This document shows, in pieces, positions 35,825 through 45,613 of a stretch of DNA of 64,000 bases. Below the pieces are notes generated by a model. It did no database searches. It was not told the DNA's origin and saw only the letters and a list, made by a program, of their open reading frames with translations. The stretch lies in assembly GCA_963771005.1 (NCBI GenBank), contig CAVYRO010000003.1:806001-870000 (forward strand). The letters are read 5' to 3'. Both the position numbers and the translations under genes were made by a program. How positions within the stretch are numbered: position 1 is the first letter of the stretch; the number at the start of each line of letters is the position of its first letter. The DNA comes from DASQZK01 sp963771005 (GTDB taxonomy: Bacteria > Bacteroidota > Bacteroidia > Bacteroidales > GCA-2748055).

Positions 35825-37140
35825 ATGAAGGCTTTGCATAGGTATAGCACACTATCGGTTGTGGGGGGAGCATTCTTCCTGTTCCAGATGTTCCCGGGGC
35901 CGGTTGCCGGGCAGGTAACCAGGCAGCCTTATCTTCAGTCTCTCTCACCGGAAGGGATAACGATCATGTGGCAGAGCGGGACAGGAGAACCAGGCAACGT
36001 ATGGTACGGAACGGAACTTCCCTCCCTGGAACAAAATACGGTCGAGTCGGAAGAAGAAGAGATCTACCATGAAGTTGAACTTACCGGACTGGCTCCCGGC
36101 ACAAAGTATTACTATTCGGTGGAAGGAAAGACGAAGGGTAAGGAGGAACCAATATTTTGTTACCGCACCGGTAGCAGGGGATAGGGAACCCGTCAGGATC
36201 TGGGTCATTTCCGATTTCGGTCAGACCAATTCGGATCAGAATGAGAGGCGACTCGAGACCGTTGCCTCGTGGAAAGCATTTAATAACGGGATCATACATG
36301 CCGATTTTATACTTTCCCTGGGTGATCAGACTGAGGATGATTCAAGATACCAGTTGCAGCATAACTATTTTAACCAGCTCGAGGATGTTTTTATCAATAC
36401 CCCCTTGTTTACTGCCATCGGTAATCATGATAACCATGACGGGATGGTAAACTACCTCAGCACCTTTGCCCTTCCCTCAAATGCCGAAGCCGGGGGAGTT
36501 GCATCAGGCACTGAAAAATACTATTCATTCGATTATGCCAATATCCACGTTGTGGTTTTGTGCACCGAGATCGAAGATGAAGAAGGCCGGAAGGAACAGG
36601 TCTGCATGGCTGAAGAAAGATCTGGATAAGAACGGGCAGGACTGGCTGATCGCCTGTATGCACAGACCTTTCCACAGCGGCGGCCATCACAGGACCGATG
36701 AAGATGAAGATGCTCAGATCCGGCGGGATGACTGGCTTAAGATCCTGGAAGACCATGGCATTGACCTCGTTCTCCAGGGACATAATCATGTATATGAACG
36801 GTCATGGCTGATGGATAATCTACTGGGTAAGACCACTGACTTCACAAAAAAGAATATCGTAAACAAAGGGCTCGGCAGGGAAGACGATGGAGGAGCTTAC
36901 GTTAAGAAAAAAAATACACCGCACCAGGGAACCATCTTCCTTGAAGTTCCCGGAGGCGGTGTTGCCAGCAAAGATTTTGAATTATATCCTATATTCCCGG
37001 TCCATTACAATGGGTATGAGTATGAGGGATCGGTGGTTGTTGATGTAAGTGCCGACAGGATGGATGTGAAATTCATCTGTGATGAACCGGATGAGAATGG
37101 AAGTCATATACGGGATTATTTCACGATTGTAAAGAAATAA
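35825..37140 (+). pseudogene. Second purple-acid-phosphatase-like gene, broken by two frameshifts
   Basis: The gene starts with the same leader as the gene at 33619 (MKALHRYS, then RQPYLQSLS and GITIMWQ). Its first frame runs to 36184, a second holds DFGQTNSD, LGDQTEDD and GNHDNHDG (to about 36600), and a third holds HRPFHSGG, LQGHNHVYERS and the end at 37140. Breaks are at about 36150 and 36595. The rebuilt protein of about 438 residues would have all metal-binding motifs but no T9SS domain. It is a duplicate of the upstream gene together with about 60 bp of upstream sequence. Confidence 0.8.
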
Positions 37141-37171
37141 TGCTGCGGCTTTCGAAAACTTAAACACGATA

Positions 37172-38959
37172 ATGATGAAAGCGAAGATCAATGGATCCCT
37201 TGCAGGCGTTATACTAATTTTGATCTCGTTATTTCCGGATCTCCTGCTGCAAAATGCCCGGGCCGGTTATCCTGTTCAAAATTCCGGTTTTCCTTTCGAC
37301 ACCGTCTGGCAATCCACAAATCCCGGTGGTGGTGGTGCTTTCGGTGTTGTTGGTGCAGGACCAACTGGAATAATCATCGTCGGAAGTGACCTTGGAGGGG
37401 CCTACCGGAGTCTCGATCGCGGCAAAACGTGGGACCTCATCGGATCCTACAGGGGTCTTACCGATACCCATATCTGTGGTTTGGGCTTTGATCCGGGGGA
37501 TGCATCGGTGATATTCATAGGAGCTGAGCATGGTCTGTACCGTAGTGCCGATACTGGAATGACCGTGACCATGGTCATCAACGGGGGGTACATAACCGAT
37601 GTAGCCGTTTCGACATCCGACAGTTCAATCTGCTACGCCGCATACCATTCAAAGTACAATTCAACCGACGGACAGGTCTATAAAAGTACGGACAGGGGCG
37701 TGAACTGGTCGAAGATTAGTCCGGGTCTGCCTTCCGGGCTTCATATCCTGAAAATTCTTGTGAATCCCGGTAACCCCGATTCCCTTGTAGTACTTTCGGG
37801 AAATACGGATTATAGTCAGGGTATGCGTGCAGCTTACACGACTGATGACGGTGGAGTGAACTGGATGCAAACAGGTGCTTCCCTGGGGGAGGTGAAGGAC
37901 ATTGAAATGGATGCATCCCATCCTTCAACTCTTTATTTATCTACATATGCAGCGGGAGGCGATGATTTCGGTTATCTCTACCGAAGTGACAGTTATGGGG
38001 AAGAGTGGACAGAACTGGTCCATCGTACCGGTTATATATGGCCTGATCCCGGAAATCCTTCCTTTATCAGGCTGATCGATCTGGACTACCAGTATCCGAA
38101 CGGCTCCCGCAGCGGGGTATGGGCATCTTCCGACAGCGGCGTGAACTGGTCCCGGTACAGTGATATCGGGGAAAACTGGGAGAAGGGATGGTCAAAATTA
38201 TTTCATTACGGAAGTACATTCAACGGGGACGCCAAAACTTTCGGAACAGATATGTCGGATCCGGCTGCCCTTTACTGGATCACCTCCCAATGGGTTTTCG
38301 GCACTTTCGATGGCGGACTCACTTTCAAAAACCTTTATGCGGATGAAATCCATGAGAATACATGGCAATCCCGTGGGATTGACAATGCAGTTCTTTATGA
38401 TATTGAGATCAGTCCGGCAAATCCTGACCTTATCTACCTCGGATATTTCGACCTGGGATTTTTCCGGAGCATGGATCATGGACAGAGCTGGGAAAATTGC
38501 AATGATCCGGTATATACCGTTGCCTGGAAAGGAGACGGCGGAAGTTCATATACCATAGCCGCAGATCCGACCCGGCAAAATGTGGTCTGGGCTGCCCAGG
38601 GCCAGGACAGGACTTCCATTAAGAAACTGGTACGCAGCGATAATTCCGGCGCCAGGGACAGCTGGCAACTATCCGGGACCGGGCTTCCATCGACGCCCTC
38701 CCTTTTCGGGCTGACGGTGAATCCCTACAGCCCCGAATCTGCAAGATCCCTTCTCATAACAGCGGGTCACAATGTATACCTGAGTCTGGATGACGGTCAT
38801 AACTGGTCACTCTCGCTTGATTGCGGAGGGAAATGTCATGTCACTTCGATAGACAGGTTTAACGGTAACCTCGTCTATGCCGGCGGATATGGTGGAATAT
38901 GGAGGTCGTGGCCGGAGGTGCATACGGTACCTGGGAACAGGTTGCCCTTCAGGAAATGA
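37172..38959 (+). CDS. BNR/VPS10-like beta-propeller protein, N-terminal part
   Basis: The 595 residues contain a signal peptide and a series of BNR-type repeats with Asp-box-like motifs (YRSLDRGKTW, YRSADTG, YKSTDRGVNW, RSMDHGQSW, LSLDDGHNW). This architecture is found in sialidase-like, xyloglucanase-like (GH74) and VPS10-type propellers. No glycosidase catalytic pair could be assigned. The protein continues in another frame after about 38905 (see next feature). It is most likely a secreted glycan-binding or glycan-cleaving protein. Confidence 0.8.
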   Translation: MMKAKINGSLAGVILILISLFPDLLLQNARAGYPVQNSGFPFDTVWQSTNPGGGGAFGVVGAGPTGIIIVGSDLGGAYRSLDRGKTWDLIGSYRGLTDTHICGLGFDPGDASVIFIGAEHGLYRSADTGMTVTMVINGGYITDVAVSTSDSSICYAAYHSKYNSTDGQVYKSTDRGVNWSKISPGLPSGLHILKILVNPGNPDSLVVLSGNTDYSQGMRAAYTTDDGGVNWMQTGASLGEVKDIEMDASHPSTLYLSTYAAGGDDFGYLYRSDSYGEEWTELVHRTGYIWPDPGNPSFIRLIDLDYQYPNGSRSGVWASSDSGVNWSRYSDIGENWEKGWSKLFHYGSTFNGDAKTFGTDMSDPAALYWITSQWVFGTFDGGLTFKNLYADEIHENTWQSRGIDNAVLYDIEISPANPDLIYLGYFDLGFFRSMDHGQSWENCNDPVYTVAWKGDGGSSYTIAADPTRQNVVWAAQGQDRTSIKKLVRSDNSGARDSWQLSGTGLPSTPSLFGLTVNPYSPESARSLLITAGHNVYLSLDDGHNWSLSLDCGGKCHVTSIDRFNGNLVYAGGYGGIWRSWPEVHTVPGNRLPFRK

Positions 38960-40011
38960 AAGGCAGTGTGCCAGGGGATATATGGGATTATGGCTGGACC
39001 GGGGTGACGGATATCGAAACGGATCCGCATAATCCCGGGTGGGTATATGCATCCGTATTCGGAAGCGGCAAAGGATTATACCGGAGTATGAACCAGGGGG
39101 GTGACTGGGAAAAGATACTTTCTGACAGTTACCTCCGCGGAGTGGTGGTATCACCCGCCAATTCCGGGGTAATCTATGCCGTTTCTTCGAAGCCCACGAA
39201 TGCAGGCGGGTACAGCTCTTCTTCCCATGGGGTTATGAAAAGCATGGATGGAGGTGAAACCTGGGCACCTGTCAATGAAGGATTATCCTGGCCGTTTGCA
39301 AGCACGGTCGAGATCGATCCGGTCAACCCGGCAATGGTCCTGATCGCTTCTCCCGGTGCGGGATGTGTAGCACGTGAATTTGTCTCAGCCGGACCTGTGC
39401 GCACCGGTCTTCAGCCCCGAGGCACCCTGGCATACGGTATCACTTCGGCTACCCTCTCTCTGAAGACCGGGGAACCCTCAGTATGCAGGTATTCGCTTTC
39501 TCCAGATACGGATTTTGAGGATATGCCCTATGAATTCTCAACTACTGACGGTTTATCACACACCTCAGATGTTACCGGTCTTGCGGATGACAGCCTGTAC
39601 ATGTATTATTGCCGGTGCCGTGCCGGTGACGGAGATACCAATACGGACGACTACAACATTGTCTTCCAAACGGGTACTGACAAAACTTCTTCTCCGTTGA
39701 TAAAGGCACAAAATGACTTTGGGGTGAGAGCCATGAATCTGCCATCCGGGGCGGTCAAGTTTTCAGTGACCCTTGATGTCCCAGGGCGAATTTCTGCTTC
39801 GTGTTTATGATATTTCCGGAAGAGAGGTATGGTCGTGCCCGGGTTCGGATCCTCACCGGGAATCAGGGATATCGTATGGCAGGACCAACGTTTGTCTGCT
39901 TCTCCATCCGGCAGGATCTATTGTGTTGTTCTGGTGCCGGGAAGAGGACAGACAACAAGCACACTTTTTCGTAAAATAGCAAAAGGAATCGGAAATATTA
40001 AAACCGATTGA
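38899..40011 (+). pseudogene. BNR-propeller protein, C-terminal part with T9SS domain
   Basis: The C-terminal part has further BNR repeats (YRSMNQGGDWE, MKSMDGGETWAP), a fibronectin-III-like stretch (GEPSVCRYSLSPDTDF, then DDSLYMYYCRC) and a T9SS sorting domain that is split over two frames: FLLRVYDISGREVWS in one, IRDIVWQDQRLS and FRKIAK in the other. Breaks are at about 38905, 39785 and 39830. Joined to the preceding feature the product would have about 945 residues. All parts are on the plus strand and the order fits one gene. Confidence 0.7.
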
Positions 40012-40013
40012 TC

Positions 40014-41171
40014 ATGAAGCAACATCCGGTATTTTCTTTAAAAGCATACGCCTTTCTATTTTTCCTTCCGACATTGCTCCCGGTGTCTATAGAGCGACTG
40101 GCTGCATCTCAGGAGAACCTCATCTTTCCCATTCCACAACAAATGGAGATAACCGGGGATTTCTTTGCACTCGGGGAAGACGTTTCCATACTTGTTCCCA
40201 GGGCGGCCAATGAACAGGATCTCTTTCTTGCCAGGTCTCTTGTCAGGGAATTAAGTGACAAATACGGACTGGCAGTTAAGATAGTTGCTGTCGATGAAAT
40301 TCCCGCAGGACGCCAGGTTGTGGTCATGGGAACCCACGAAAATCCGTTAATAAAAAAATACTGCCATGATCATCATATTTTACTCACACCCGGACGATCC
40401 CGGTGCAGAAGGTTATATTCTTATGTTAACGGGAAAAGTATAGTCATAGGTGGGGCAGATGAAGCCGGAGCTTTCTATGGATTGCAGTCCCTCCGCCAGC
40501 TGATCGCTTCAGAAAACGGGACGAAGGTCACAGGAGTAAGGGTCAGGGACTGGCCGAACCTGCCATTCAGGGCGATCAGGCTGTACGTACCCGGACCGGA
40601 GAACATCGCCTTTTTCAAACGCTTCCTGAGGGATTTCATGGCCCTGTATAAATTTAATAAGGTCATCATGGAGACCAACTGCATGAGACTCGACCGGCAT
40701 CCCGAGGTAAATGCCGGATGGATCGAATTTTCAAAGGAACTGAAATATTCCCGGTCCAATTCAACCCAGGGTCTTCGCGGTGAGGAAAAAAATTCAAGTC
40801 ATTATGATGCTGGCGATGGTTTCATCATTGAAAAGCAGGATGTCAGGGATATCGTAAACCTGGCAAATCAGAATTTCATCGAGGTGATACCTGAGATACC
40901 CTCGCTCACCCATGGGTATTATTTGCTCACAAGGCATCCCGAACTGGCTGAATATCAGGGTGATATCTGGCCCGATACCTATTGTCCTTCCAATCCGGAA
41001 TCTTACTGGCTGATGTTTGATGTCTATGATGAATATATTGAGGTCATGCATCCCAAAATGGTCCATATCGGGCATGATGAATGGTGGGGGGCACCTTTGG
41101 GGATATGTCCCCTCTGCAGGGACAGGGATTATTCGACCATATTTCGCGGGCGATATCAACAGGATACATGA
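40014..41171 (+). CDS. GH20 beta-N-acetylhexosaminidase, N-terminal and catalytic part
   Basis: ATG at 40014 gives MKQHPVFSLK with a signal peptide; the reading frame overlaps the BNR gene stop. The segment holds the GH20 N-terminal domain (about 35-165, with FPIPQQMEITGDF), then the barrel with RAIRLYVPGP near 185, and the catalytic motif HIGHDEWWG near residue 345, where Asp-Glu is the substrate-assisted catalytic pair. The frame is lost soon after, at about 41145; the rest continues in other frames. Hexosaminidase activity fits the PIG-L and NagB-like genes upstream. Confidence 0.88.
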   Translation: MKQHPVFSLKAYAFLFFLPTLLPVSIERLAASQENLIFPIPQQMEITGDFFALGEDVSILVPRAANEQDLFLARSLVRELSDKYGLAVKIVAVDEIPAGRQVVVMGTHENPLIKKYCHDHHILLTPGRSRCRRLYSYVNGKSIVIGGADEAGAFYGLQSLRQLIASENGTKVTGVRVRDWPNLPFRAIRLYVPGPENIAFFKRFLRDFMALYKFNKVIMETNCMRLDRHPEVNAGWIEFSKELKYSRSNSTQGLRGEEKNSSHYDAGDGFIIEKQDVRDIVNLANQNFIEVIPEIPSLTHGYYLLTRHPELAEYQGDIWPDTYCPSNPESYWLMFDVYDEYIEVMHPKMVHIGHDEWWGAPLGICPLCRDRDYSTIFRGRYQQDT

Positions 41172-42404
41172 CTATATGGCGGCCAGGGGTATAAAAATTG
41201 CCATGTGGGGTGATCATATCCTGGAGAGTGTCCGTTCAAAAGGGCCCGATCGAAAGGATCTCCTCCACCGGCGTGAAATATACAACACCGGGAGGTTTGC
41301 GTCCTTCAGTTGTAAGAGATTCCATCCCGAAAGACATATTGATCTTCAACTGGTTTTGGGTGAACGAAGACCGGGATAAGGAACTGGATGATTTTGGTTT
41401 TACGCAGCTCTATGGTAATTTCAAACCGAATATCAGCAACTGGGATGAAAGAATAAAGAAGATTAAGCTGGCAGGAGGGGCACCTTCTTCCTGGGCGTCA
41501 ACCAATGAATTCAATTTTGGAAAGGACCTGATGCTGGATTTCCTGGGTTGTGCAAATTTACTATGGTCCGCGCATACCCTGGACCAGGAGGAACTCGGTT
41601 CGGTCGTGAGGGATATGATGCCCTCGGTAAGGGCTAACCTCAGTGCGGAAAGGATCCCGAGTGAAGACGGTCATGTCGTTGAACCCATCGATATTACACC
41701 GCAATTCAATCTTAGCGTGATTCAAAAGCGTTTGACCTTGACCTGTCCGCATGGAAAGCAGGGGAAGTTCACAGCCGGGCTAAGGAATTCCGTTTAGGCT
41801 TCCGATTGGTTGATCCGGAAGGAAAAATTGCAGTGGCGGTGAGTGCCATCGGAACGGGGAACAATCCCTTCCCGGAAGAAGTGAAGGGGATGGCCATCGG
41901 CGAAGACGTAAGCAGCCTGATCTTTCTTCATGCCTGTGCTCTTCCCGCGGGAAACCAGAAGGCCTATTTCAATATTCCGGATTTTTTCGATACCTCCGAT
42001 CTCCTGGGTTGGTATGAAGTGATATTTGAAGACGGATTCCGGTCAGTCATCCCGGTGCAGTACGGGGTAAATATCCTGGAATGGAATCCGGGCGGAGAAA
42101 AAAGTTTTGACCACAGGGAAGGGCGGACGGGATCGCCGCAGAATGCCTATTGTTATCATGGCCGATCCGGTGCATTTGTTCGACTGCCGGGGCAGCAAAC
42201 CCGGTGACCTTCTTTGCCTATGAATGGGTGAACCCGCGATTTGGGAAAAAGATAAAAGAAGTGAATCTCTGCGGATCGGTTAATTTCCAGGCCCAGGAAA
42301 GGGATTACCTTACCGTGGTCTCTTCCCCGATGACCTCTAATGCTATTCTCCTCGCAGGTATCAGCATTGTTAAGAAAAGAGAACCCTTTGTTCCAGGAAA
42401 ATAA
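41172..42404 (+). pseudogene. GH20-type protein, C-terminal part in several frames
   Basis: The continuation of the GH20 gene is spread over at least four frames: FAGDINRIHDYMAARG with IKIAMWGDHILE, then IPKDILIFNWFWVNEDRDKE and the C-terminal half of the barrel to 41797, then a beta-rich section from 41806 to 42207 (FNIPDFFDTSDLLGWYEV), and a last section to 42404 (NPRFGKKIKEVNLCG). The rebuilt protein would be about 795 residues, longer than a minimal GH20, with a C-terminal binding-like domain. Breaks are near 41145, 41230, 41795 and 42180. Order and strand are consistent with one gene. Confidence 0.7.
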
Positions 42405-42419
42405 ACTGGCATGCAACAC

Positions 42420-43330
42420 ATGAAAAATAAACCCCACTTTCGCTCATTGTTTTCCGCAGGATTGCTGCTATGCATGATGATCTCATGTCGGCATCCGGAG
42501 GAGGAAAATCTCTACAAAGCCTCCGTTTTTACACAGGCCCAGGCTTTTACTTCGGGGATCGAGGGTCCCGCAGCCGGACAGAACGGAGAATTGTTTGCAG
42601 TTAATTATATGCGCGAAGGCACAATTGGCAGGGTTTTTCCGGATGGCCGGGTACGGCTTTTTCTAGAGCTGCCTGACAGCGGGGTTGGGAATGGGATCCG
42701 CTTCGACAGCAGAGGGATTATGTATATTGCCGATTATGTAGGTCACAGGATTTTCAAGGTTGATACCACCACGCGCGAATATAAGTATTCACGCAGCCGA
42801 ACCGCGTATGAGTCAGCCCAATGACCTGGCTGTCGACAGCAAAAACAGGCTGTATGCAAGTGATCCCGACTGGAAAAACAACACGGGCTGTATCTGGCGT
42901 ATCGATGCCGACGGGTCTGTCATCCTGCTTGAAGAGGGGATGGGGACAGTGAATGGCATCGAAGTCAGCCCCGGAGACCATATTCTTTATGTGAATGAGA
43001 CCATTCAGAGGAAGGTCTGGGCTTATGACCTGTCGCCGGAGGGTGAGATCAGCGGAAAACGGCTGCTTATCGAATTTCCTGACTACGGACTGGACGGTAT
43101 GCGTTGCGATAAGACGGGAAATTTATACATTGCACGATATGGAAAGGGAAGTGTGGTGGAAAGTATCTCCGGAAGGGAAAATTCTGAAAGAAGTTAAGGC
43201 TCGGAGGTAAAAATCCCAGCAATGTGGCGTTTGGCGGGGAAGACGGGCTGCACCGTCTTATGTCACCGTTCAGGACAATGGCAATATTGAATCTTTCAGG
43301 GTGAATAAAGCCGGCCGTGAATGGAAATGA
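42420..43330 (+). pseudogene. SMP-30/gluconolactonase-like lipoprotein, broken
   Basis: Rebuilt over four frame changes, this is a lipoprotein (LLLCMMISCRHP) with an SMP-30/gluconolactonase-type beta-propeller: FTSGIEGPAAGQNGELFAVN, GNGIRFDSRGIMYIADY, PNDLAVDSKNRLYASDP, VNGIEVSPGDHILYVNE, GLDGMRCDKTGNLYIARY and an end near YVTVQDNGNIESF. These contain the divalent-metal-site pattern of the family (Glu, Asn, Asp). Family members hydrolyse lactones of aldonic acids. Breaks occur at about 42780, 43160, 43200 and 43250. The gene lies 16 bp after the GH20 fragment. Confidence 0.75.
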
Positions 43331-43388
43331 AAAAACCATAAACCGGTGAAAATATGATATCCTTGCGGTCATTGGAGAAGTGGAGCGA

Positions 43389-44047
43389 TTAATGACTATT
43401 AAGAAACCGTACAAGCGAGGTAAGATCTTCTTCATTGACTTTTATCCGGGATTTCCGGATATATGCCAAAGCCGTTTCATTTCCTTCCAGGTTACTTATC
43501 AGCTCCTTTTTGCTTTGAATTTGTACCGGAAGGTTATTTTCTATTTGGAGATAATACATATCCGGTTCCCTTACAAACCGGTTGGGTTTTGGAGCAACAT
43601 ACGCCTGGGCGGGTTCATGCGCGGCAAATTTCACGATTTTCCTTATGTAAAAGGAATATTTTCCCCTTTCCCGAACGAAAAAATACAATACTATACCCGG
43701 ATTTTCAAAGGGGGTTTCCGGGATGAGCGTTTCTGTTCCATACCGGATAGAAGAGACACGGTCTTTAAGAAACCAGTAGACGGTTCCATCCTGTTCAACT
43801 TCAATCTGATCCGGAATAAATCATACCGAAGATGGAGTGAAGTATCATTGACGACATCCTTGAGATAAACCGTTCCATTGATAAACTTGTCGGTATAATA
43901 AGGACTTCCGTCAATATCTTTATACGTTAACACGCCAAAAGCATCTCTGATTGCCAGTGTCCTCACATCTTCCAGGAGCGGGTTGCGCGTAAGTTGAGAG
44001 AACAGTAAATTTGAATGAAATTGCAGGATCAGAAGGATCATCGGCAT
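43389..44047 (-). pseudogene. Unknown Bacteroidota envelope protein, broken in two
   Basis: The gene is read on the minus strand from Met 44047 with a signal peptide (MPMILLILQFHS, ending FSQ). It then has NPLLEDVRTLAIRDAFGVLT, SPYYTDKFINGTVYLKD, a shift at about 43815, and EPDMYYLQIENNLPV near the C-terminus, with a second shift at about 43690. The order of these conserved blocks matches a small (about 210-residue) hypothetical protein of Bacteroidota, mainly known as a downstream neighbour of other genes. No enzymatic function is known. Confidence 0.6.
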
Positions 44048-44244
44048 GATGATTTTCTTACCATTTTTTACAGGGATATATTTCAGACATCTGCCGAAAC
44101 GGAAATTGATATTTACGTGCGGTACCATCTGAGTTCAAAATTAATCAATTTAATCCGGTTCCAGTGCGTCGGGAATGACTAATTGGTTATACATTCATAA
44201 TTATGTCGCTCAGAAATGCCTGATGAAAGTCTCCTTGATTGTGA

Positions 44245-44499
44245 TAATTAGTATCAGAAAGTAAACTCGATGACCTTTCGGCTTCGCTCAGGGACCGGTC
44301 AATTCGATGAACGAAGAACTTTTCGGATGGTGGTAAGGCAGGCAAAAGGCCCTTCTTGTGCAAGTCACTGAATTTAAAATTATACATAGAGGCCTTTTGC
44401 CTGCCTTACCACCATCCGAAAAGTTCACCCTCATGAATGAATTCACCGGTCCCTGAGCGGAGCCGAAGGGTCATCGAGTTTTCTGGCAAACACTAATTA
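44245..44499. mobile_element. Complete MITE-like palindromic element, about 255 bp
   Basis: Both ends are TAATTAGT in inverted orientation (44245-44252 and 44492-44499). The left arm runs 44245-44351 and the right arm 44391-44499, with a loop of about 39 nt. The inner 36 bp of the arms (44316-44351 with 44391-44426) pair perfectly. Outer parts contain the gctcagggaccggt core. There is no transposase or long coding frame. Single-arm relatives occur at 9214, 27128, 33476 and 58373. This fits a miniature inverted-repeat element or a large palindromic repeat family. Confidence 0.8.
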
Positions 44500-44532
44500 C
44501 CTGGATGGATGTATGCCCTAACCATAAAATGA

Positions 44533-44621
44533 GGAGGCCGTCTCAACAGTCGAAATGTTTAGGATCAATCTTTCCGTTTGAAAGTGAAACCTATTCAAAA
44601 ACAACTTTTAAGACGGCCTCC
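44533..44621. mobile_element. Small inverted-repeat remnant, 89 bp
   Basis: The 11-bp sequence ggaggccgtct at 44533-44543 is mirrored by agacggcctcc at 44611-44621. The interior has no coding content. Such ends (gaggccgtct) are seen in some Bacteroidota insertion sequences, so this may be the residue of an IS or a very short MITE. It is directly next to the palindromic element and to the end of the beta-helix gene. Confidence 0.5.
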
Positions 44622-44677
44622 AATGGAGGAATTAAATTCTTTCCTAAATTTATTCCGTTCCTAGCCGGAAGCTGATG

Positions 44678-45613
44678 TTACCTCTTAAGAAGTTTGAAAG
44701 AATGAATTCCATCTGTGGAAATCACCTTGCCAAAATACATTCCTGCAGGTGCAGATGAGAGATCGATGCGAATTGTACTTTGTCCGTTCAGCTTATCCAT
44801 TTTTGAAATCAGTTTTCCGGTAATGTCGAAGATTTCAATTCCTGAGACGTTGTTAATATCCTTTCCAAGAGCGATCTGTACAGATCCTGAAGTTGGGTTC
44901 GGATATACATTCACCTGGGAATTGTAAAGTACAGGCTTGATCTTAGTTGCCGTAGCTGTTGAATCCCCGAATTTAAATTCAAAATCGTCGATATATACGC
45001 TGGCGACATTGTTTGCTCCGTCTCCTGAATACCAGAAATAAACCAGGATTTCCACGGTTTGTGCCGGGATTGTCATACTGGCAGCAAGCCTTGTCCATCC
45101 ATCGGGATTGATCGTGGTTACAGATTCACCATCTATTTCCACTCTTGAATCGACTTCCATTAGATTAATACCGAACTCATCATCTGCCTCAAAGCCAATA
45201 TATGCGTGCTCATTCAAAGTCCCGTCAGATTTACCCCATGCCAGCAAAGAAACAGTTGTTCCCGGAGTAAAATCTCCCGTAACAAGGTATTGGGCTCTTC
45301 CTCCGGCGGGTGGGCCTACTTTCAATGACTTTGAACCGCTAAACACATAATCAGCATCTTCATTAATGGAACTGTTATCCCAATCCTGTGTCCATGCGAG
45401 GAAGGCAGTATCTTCTTCGAAACCGGGACTGGCCAGTGAAGGAAGAATCGGTTCCATATTCGAAATATAACCTACATCTGTCCCGTCGGTGGCGCCGTTT
45501 TTACCCGGAGAATCAGCCGCGAGGGTATAGTTCCCGCTTTCACGGTTAACATAGATCACGGCGGCACTGTCTACATTTTCAGTGATCCCATCCACGGTAG
45601 AGCTTCCTGACAA
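44678..45613 (-). CDS. Secreted beta-helix protein, C-terminal part with T9SS domain
   Basis: The 311 residues begin within a beta-helix remnant, then a galactose-binding-like all-beta domain (about 70-215, with SLKVGPPAGGRAQYLV, TVEILVYFWYSGDG) and a type A T9SS sorting domain (YPNPTSGSVQIAL and SSAPAGMYFGKV). The frame continues at its upstream end into the sequence at 45579-46501 through frame changes. The Met at 45613 is internal and not a real start. It encodes the terminal two thirds of a secreted carbohydrate-active protein that ends one of the minus-strand PUL transcripts. Confidence 0.8.
   Translation of the reverse strand: MSGSSTVDGITENVDSAAVIYVNRESGNYTLAADSPGKNGATDGTDVGYISNMEPILPSLASPGFEEDTAFLAWTQDWDNSSINEDADYVFSGSKSLKVGPPAGGRAQYLVTGDFTPGTTVSLLAWGKSDGTLNEHAYIGFEADDEFGINLMEVDSRVEIDGESVTTINPDGWTRLAASMTIPAQTVEILVYFWYSGDGANNVASVYIDDFEFKFGDSTATATKIKPVLYNSQVNVYPNPTSGSVQIALGKDINNVSGIEIFDITGKLISKMDKLNGQSTIRIDLSSAPAGMYFGKVISTDGIHSFKLLKR

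Noticed and set aside
44533..44621. Complete insertion sequence
   Set aside because: No transposase or coding interior between the inverted ends.
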